Of a stretch of 57,818 bases of DNA, positions 53,388 to 57,818 are shown in pieces (the stretch's first letter is position 1; every line of letters starts with the position of its first letter). Location: positions 1 through 57,818 of the forward strand of contig NZ_JAIWNC010000030.1 of the NCBI RefSeq assembly GCF_020216025.1. Direction: 5' to 3'. Below the pieces are notes generated by a model that saw only the letters and a list, made by a program, of their open reading frames with translations, did not search any database and was not told where the DNA came from. Both the position numbers and the translations under genes were made by a program. The DNA is from Jidongwangia harbinensis. Lineage in GTDB: Bacteria; Actinomycetota; Actinomycetes; Mycobacteriales; Micromonosporaceae.

Positions 53388-55793
53388 CTAACCTTGCCCG
53401 ATCTCACGCGCTGAGTCAACTGATCCCACATGCTGATCACCCGTCGGTGCGTCGAACGCCGGGTCGGTCGGCAGCAGCGCCCTGAGCTGGCGCATTCCCG
53501 GGCCCAGCATGACCACCTGGCTGCGCGCGGCGGTGCCCGGCGGCAGCGTCGGCGGGGCGGACCGCGGCGCCGGGGCGGGCCGGGTCACCGGTGCCCGCAG
53601 CGTCCGCAGCTGCGCCTCCAGGTGTTCCGCCGGTACGCCCCAGCCGAACAGCGAGCCCTGCCCGAGGCGGCACCCCGCCTCCTCCACGACCGCCCGCTGG
53701 GCCGGCGTCTGGATGCCCTCGGCCAGCACCTCCAGGCCCAGCCGGTGGCCGAGCCGGACCACCACGTCGACCAGCGGCGCCGCGGTGCCGGTGCGGGACT
53801 CCGGCTCGGCCACCAGGGCGTGATCGATCTTGAGGATGTCCACCGGGAGCGTGCGGAGCTGCCCGAGCGAGGAGTATCCGGCGCCGAAGTCGTCCAGCGC
53901 GATGCGCACCCCGGTGGCGCGCAGCTCGGTGAGCCGGCGGACCAGTTCCTCCAGGTCGGTGGCGACCGCGTGCTCGGTCACCTCCAGCACCAGTCGCTGC
54001 GGCGGCACGCCGTGCTCGCCGAGCACGTCGGCGACCTGGCCCGCGTAGTCGGCCGCGTGCAGTTCCTTGGGCGACAGGTTGACCGACACCCAGACGTCGT
54101 GACCGTCCGCCAGCCACTGGGCCAGTTGCCCGCAGGCCTGCCGCAGCACCCAGAGGCCGAGCCGGTTGATCAGGCCGGACTCCTCGGCCACCGGGATGAA
54201 CTCGTCCGGCCGCACCGAACCCAGCGTGGGATGGTGCCAGCGCAGCAGCGCCTCCGCCCCGACCGGCCGCATCGACGGCAGCGCCACCACCGGCTGGAAG
54301 ACCAGGCGCAGCTCGTCGCGGTCGATCGCGTGGCGCAGCTCGTTCTCCAGCGTGCTGCGCCGGCGCAGCAGCTCGTCGTAGCGGACCTGGTAGCGCTCCA
54401 CCCGGTTCTTGCCACGCTGCTTGGCGTAGCGCAGCGCCAGGTCGGCGTCGCGCATCAGCTCGCCGGTGTCGCTGGGCGACGGGTTGCCGGCCACCCCGAC
54501 GCTGGCGGACAGGAAGACCGAGGCGCCGTTCACCTCGTACGGTTCGCCGAGCACCGCGAGCAGCCGGGTGGCGGCGAGCATCGCCTCGTCCGGCGTGGCG
54601 TGCATCAGCACCGCGAACTCGTCGCCGCCGAGCCGGGCGGCCACGTCACCGGAGAGCAGGTTGCGCCGCAGCCGCTCGCCCACCTCGGTCAGCACCGCGT
54701 CGCCCACGTCGTGGCCGCGCATGTCGTTGACGTTCTTGAAGCCGTCCAGATCGACGCCGACCAAGAACCGGGGCCGGCGGAGCGGGTCCGGTTCGCGCAG
54801 CGCGCGGAGCAGGCCGCGCCGGTTGGCCAGGCCGGTGAGCGGATCGGTGTGGGCCAGCTCGCGGAAGTGCGCCTCCCGCTGCCGCAGCTGCAGGGTGTAC
54901 CGCTTGACGTCGTCCAGCGCCAGGTACTGCCGGGCCACCAGCGCGAGCCCCTCGACGGCGGCCGCGGCCAGGCCGGCCGGCCCGAAGGTGCCGTCCACCG
55001 AGACGTGGTAGACCGCCGAGCCGATCATCGCGAGCATCGGCACGAACGCGTACGCGGTGCCGCGCTGGGTGACGTCGCCGACCACCTCGACCGGCCGGTC
55101 GGCCCGTTTGACCGCCCGCGCGACCACCACCAGCCCGGTCGGCAGCAGCACCGCGCTGATCAGCACCACCCGCGGCCAGTCCTGGCAGATGCCGCCGGCC
55201 AGCGCGGTGGCGGCGACCGCCACCACCGCCACCCCGGCGGCCACCTGCACGGTGACGTGCCGGGGCCGGTGCGCGTGCATGGCCAGCACCGCGGTGAGGC
55301 CGAAGGCCACCACGGCCACGGCGCCGGGCAGGAGCATGGAGAGACAGGGGTACGGCGTGTACGCCCCGAGCAACCGGGTCGGCTCGGCCACCAGCACCCA
55401 CCCGACGAACCAGGCGGCCGCCGCGATGATCAGCGCGTCGGCCAGGTGGCGCAGGGCCGCGCCCGGGGTCGCCGCGGCACCGGGCAGCACCAGCGTGCCG
55501 GCCAGCAGGGTGAGCGTGCCGAGCGCCATCCCGACCGCCACCGCGGACGCCAGGGTCTGCCGGTGGTGCGCCGCGTCGTCCGACATGGTGAGCGCACTGA
55601 GCAGGCCGGCCAGCGCCGCCGCGGTGGCCACCGCGCCACCGACCGCGAGCAGCAGGTGGGCCCGGCGGGCCGCGCCGGTGTGCCGCCGGCCGGAGTTGCC
55701 CAGCAGGGCGACGGCCGGGACCGCGACCAGGAGGCTCGCCAGCCCGGCCAGCTCCACGCCGGACGGTGAGTGCACGGGAACACTTTGCCGCAT
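53388..55793 (-). CDS. membrane GGDEF-EAL bifunctional cyclic-di-GMP protein
   Basis: An 801-residue protein: about eight transmembrane helices in the first 290 residues (a membrane sensor region), then a GGDEF domain with intact GGDEF (389-393) and an EAL domain with intact EAL (514-516), NLSPKEL, EVTEH, DDFGAGYSSL and KIDHAL. The late EGVET motif is EGIQT, a mild change. Both synthesis and hydrolysis of c-di-GMP look possible. It ends with a Pro-rich tail and TAG at the ilvB promoter. It is divergent from ilvD. Confidence 0.94.
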   Translation of the reverse strand: MRQSVPVHSPSGVELAGLASLLVAVPAVALLGNSGRRHTGAARRAHLLLAVGGAVATAAALAGLLSALTMSDDAAHHRQTLASAVAVGMALGTLTLLAGTLVLPGAAATPGAALRHLADALIIAAAAWFVGWVLVAEPTRLLGAYTPYPCLSMLLPGAVAVVAFGLTAVLAMHAHRPRHVTVQVAAGVAVVAVAATALAGGICQDWPRVVLISAVLLPTGLVVVARAVKRADRPVEVVGDVTQRGTAYAFVPMLAMIGSAVYHVSVDGTFGPAGLAAAAVEGLALVARQYLALDDVKRYTLQLRQREAHFRELAHTDPLTGLANRRGLLRALREPDPLRRPRFLVGVDLDGFKNVNDMRGHDVGDAVLTEVGERLRRNLLSGDVAARLGGDEFAVLMHATPDEAMLAATRLLAVLGEPYEVNGASVFLSASVGVAGNPSPSDTGELMRDADLALRYAKQRGKNRVERYQVRYDELLRRRSTLENELRHAIDRDELRLVFQPVVALPSMRPVGAEALLRWHHPTLGSVRPDEFIPVAEESGLINRLGLWVLRQACGQLAQWLADGHDVWVSVNLSPKELHAADYAGQVADVLGEHGVPPQRLVLEVTEHAVATDLEELVRRLTELRATGVRIALDDFGAGYSSLGQLRTLPVDILKIDHALVAEPESRTGTAAPLVDVVVRLGHRLGLEVLAEGIQTPAQRAVVEEAGCRLGQGSLFGWGVPAEHLEAQLRTLRAPVTRPAPAPRSAPPTLPPGTAARSQVVMLGPGMRQLRALLPTDPAFDAPTGDQHVGSVDSAREIGQG
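53390..53419 (-). promoter_or_regulatory. candidate ilvB promoter
   Basis: Reverse-strand TTGACT (53414-53419) and AAGGTT (53390-53395), 18 bp apart, end 6 bp before the leader ATG. The -10 overlaps the stop codon of the GGDEF-EAL gene, so the promoter lies within that gene's 3' end. The -10 is weak (TAnnnT with one mismatch). Confidence 0.5.
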
Positions 55794-55897
55794 CCAAGAG
55801 CGTTTCGGGAGTCCGGTTTCCTCCCGGGCGTCCCGTGCAGTGGACGGGAGGCCGCCGCGATGGCGTTTCCCGGCCCCGGCGGTGGCAGTATGTAGGA

Positions 55898-57745
55898 ATG
55901 CCTGAGCTGCGCTCCCGGACCTCGACCCACGGTCGGACGATGGCCGGCGCGCGCGCCCTGTGGCGCGCCACCGGCATGACCGACGACGACTTCGGCAAGC
56001 CCATCGTGGCGATCGCCAACAGCTTCACCCAGTTCGTACCCGGGCACGTCCACCTCAAGGACATGGGCGGCCTGGTCGCGGACTCGGTGGCGGCGGCCGG
56101 CGGGGTCGGCCGCGAGTTCAACACGATCGCCGTGGACGACGGCATCGCGATGGGCCACGGCGGCATGCTCTACTCCCTGCCCAGCCGCGAGCTGATCGCG
56201 GACGCGGTGGAGTACATGGTGAACGCGCACTGCGCCGACGCCCTGGTCTGCATCTCGAACTGCGACAAGATCACGCCGGGCATGCTGATCGCCGCGCTGC
56301 GGCTGAACATCCCCGTGGTGTTCGTCTCCGGCGGCCCGATGGAAGCCGGCAAGACGGTGGCCATCGAGGGCGTCGTACACGAGAAGCTCGACCTGGTCGA
56401 CGCGATGAGCGCCAGCGCCAACGAGAACGTCACCGACGCCCAGCTCGACACCATCGAACGGTCGGCGTGCCCGACCTGCGGCTCGTGCTCCGGCATGTTC
56501 ACCGCCAACTCGATGAACTGCCTGACCGAGGCGATCGGCCTGGCCCTGCCCGGCAACGGCTCGACGCTGGCCACCCACGCCGCCCGCAAGGCGCTCTTCG
56601 AGCGGGCCGGCGAGCTGATCGTGGACATCGCCAAGCAGTATTACGAGAACGACGACGAGAGCGTGCTGCCGCGGTCGATCGCGAACCGGGACGCGTTCGA
56701 GAACGCGGTCGCGCTGGACGTGGCGATGGGCGGCTCGACCAACACCGTGCTGCACCTGCTGGCCGCGGCCCGCGAGGCCGAGCTGGACTTCACGGTGTCG
56801 GACATCGACGCGGTCTCCCGCCGGGTGCCGTGCCTGTCCAAGGTCGCGCCGAACAGCCCGAAGTACCACATGGAGGACGTGCACCGGGCCGGCGGCATCC
56901 CGGCGCTGCTCGGCGAGCTGAACCGCGGCGGCGCCCTGCGCCGCGACGTGCGCTCGGTGCACTCCCCCGACCTGCAGACCTGGCTGGACGCCTGGGACAT
57001 CCGCGGCGGCAGGGCCACCGACGAGGCGCTCGAGCTGTTCCACGCGGCGCCCGGCGGCGTGCGCACCACGCAGCCGTTCTCCACCACCAACCGCTGGGCG
57101 ACGCTGGACACCGACGCGGCGGCCGGCTGCATCCGGTCGGTCGAGCACGCGTACACCGCGGACGGCGGCCTGGCCATCCTGTTCGGCAACATCGCGCCGG
57201 ACGGCTGCGTGGTGAAGACCGCCGGCGTGGCCGAGGAGCTGTGGAAGTTCACCGGCCCGGCCCGGGTCTACGAGAGCCAGGACGCCGCGGTCGACGGCAT
57301 CCTCGGCAAGCAGGTGGTCGAGGGCGACGTGGTGGTGATCCGCTACGAGGGCCCGCGCGGCGGCCCCGGCATGCAGGAGATGCTCTACCCGACGTCGTTC
57401 CTCAAGGGCCGCGGCCTGGGCAAGGCGTGCGCGCTGATCACCGACGGCCGGTTCTCCGGCGGCACCTCGGGCCTGTCCATCGGACACGTCTCCCCGGAGG
57501 CGGCGTCCGGCGGCCTGATCGCGCTGGTGCAGACCGGCGACGAGATCACCATCGACATCCCGGGACGTTCCATCACGCTGAACGTGCCGGACGACGAGAT
57601 CGCCCGCCGCCGCCACGAGCAGGAGCAGCGCCCGAAGCCGTTCACGCCGGTGGACCGGCAGCGGCCGGTGTCCGCCGCGCTGCGGGCGTACGCCTCCATG
57701 GCGACCAGCGCCAGCGACGGCGCGTACCGCAAGGTGCCGGAGTAA
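55898..57745 (+). CDS. ilvD: dihydroxy-acid dehydratase
   Basis: IlvD dehydrates dihydroxy acids to the 2-oxo acids used by IlvE. The 615-residue protein has Cys122 (SNCDK) and the CPTCGSCSGMFTANSMNC cluster region (Cys191, Cys194, Cys197). The segment around residue 45 (NSFTQFVPGHVHL) lacks the extra Cys of [2Fe-2S] enzymes, so it is the long, E. coli-like [4Fe-4S] type, expected to be oxygen-sensitive. ATG 55898 (MPELRSRTSTHGRTM) matches family N-termini; the upstream frame is spurious. Confidence 0.97.
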   Translation: MPELRSRTSTHGRTMAGARALWRATGMTDDDFGKPIVAIANSFTQFVPGHVHLKDMGGLVADSVAAAGGVGREFNTIAVDDGIAMGHGGMLYSLPSRELIADAVEYMVNAHCADALVCISNCDKITPGMLIAALRLNIPVVFVSGGPMEAGKTVAIEGVVHEKLDLVDAMSASANENVTDAQLDTIERSACPTCGSCSGMFTANSMNCLTEAIGLALPGNGSTLATHAARKALFERAGELIVDIAKQYYENDDESVLPRSIANRDAFENAVALDVAMGGSTNTVLHLLAAAREAELDFTVSDIDAVSRRVPCLSKVAPNSPKYHMEDVHRAGGIPALLGELNRGGALRRDVRSVHSPDLQTWLDAWDIRGGRATDEALELFHAAPGGVRTTQPFSTTNRWATLDTDAAAGCIRSVEHAYTADGGLAILFGNIAPDGCVVKTAGVAEELWKFTGPARVYESQDAAVDGILGKQVVEGDVVVIRYEGPRGGPGMQEMLYPTSFLKGRGLGKACALITDGRFSGGTSGLSIGHVSPEAASGGLIALVQTGDEITIDIPGRSITLNVPDDEIARRRHEQEQRPKPFTPVDRQRPVSAALRAYASMATSASDGAYRKVPE

Positions 57746-57818
57746 GCATTGCGGCGGCGGCGGGCCCGGGGCCGCGGGGCCGCGCCCCCCGCGCCCCGGC
57801 GGGGGGAGGGGCGGGCCG
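57746..57818. other. window end, GC-only hairpin-prone tail
   Basis: The last 73 bases after ilvD are nearly all G and C (GGGGCCGCGGGGCCGCG, then CCCCGGCGGGGGGAGG) and can fold in several ways, so part of the ilvD terminator may lie here. No gene start is visible. Confidence 0.4.

Overview
The window is very GC-rich actinobacterial chromosome, densely packed, with many GTG starts, ATGA/GTGA stop-start overlaps and several apparently leaderless genes. The gene order follows the Mycobacterium tuberculosis Rv2974c-Rv3003c backbone: DAK2 protein, rpmB, thiL, DUF3515, ddl, gpsA, cofC/fbiD, ppk1, mutT1, hupB, leuD, leuC, an IclR regulator, tRNA-Gln/tRNA-Glu, an FAH-family gene, leuB, serA, ilvC, ilvN, ilvB. 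Gene content and style suggest a filamentous actinomycete, most likely Micromonosporaceae (Actinoplanes-like). That placement is inference; no 16S gene is present.

Layout. 1-5.5 kb: DAK2 protein (cut by the window edge), rpmB, GNAT, thiL, a stand-alone RAM domain, DUF3515, DUF2087, ddl. 5.6-8.6 kb: a phosphatase-like gene, a GntR-ABC transporter operon with a clear operator, a zinc-ribbon protein. 8.6-16 kb: plsC-gpsA-PLP-lyase operon facing cofC, a small cold-shock-like gene, ppk1-mutT1. 16-20 kb: hupB, leuCD and divergent ndgR-like iclR. 20-20.8 kb: 61-bp tandem repeats and two tRNAs. 20.9-26.5 kb: accessory genes (oxidoreductase/TetR pair, FAH hydrolase, XRE regulator, second ABC exporter, a DNA-glycosylase-annotated gene). 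26.5-27.65 kb: a gene-free island built of two repeat families, ending in a 42-bp perfect palindrome. 27.65-36.7 kb: arfB, a two-component system, a secreted-type serine protease, VWA/DUF58/MoxR genes and an M16 peptidase pair. 36.7-43.5 kb: a secreted protein behind a LacI-type operator, an EEP-family membrane protein, cimA, a tyrosine phosphatase, an ArsR-SRPBCC-DHFR-like operon. 43.5-57.7 kb: ilvE, leuB, serA, mannosyl-3-phosphoglycerate synthase, ilvBNC, a GGDEF-EAL protein and ilvD.

Functional theme. Most of the branched-chain amino acid pathway is here: citramalate synthase, isopropylmalate isomerase and dehydrogenase, acetolactate synthase, ketol-acid reductoisomerase, dihydroxyacid dehydratase and transaminase. 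leuA and ilvA are not in the window. cimA and ilvB each follow a short leader ORF, a hairpin that abuts its stop codon, and an adjacent terminator with a U-tract, which indicates ribosome-mediated attenuation. leuC shares a 37-bp divergent control region with its likely regulator. Two enzymes drawing on 3-phosphoglycerate (SerA and MpgS) are neighbours.

Most novel-looking material: the paired attenuators, the 61-bp and CAGATCTTGGAGG repeat families between genes, the 39-bp in-frame repeat in the DAK2 gene, and mpgS next to serA. No CRISPR array, insertion sequence or prophage was seen.
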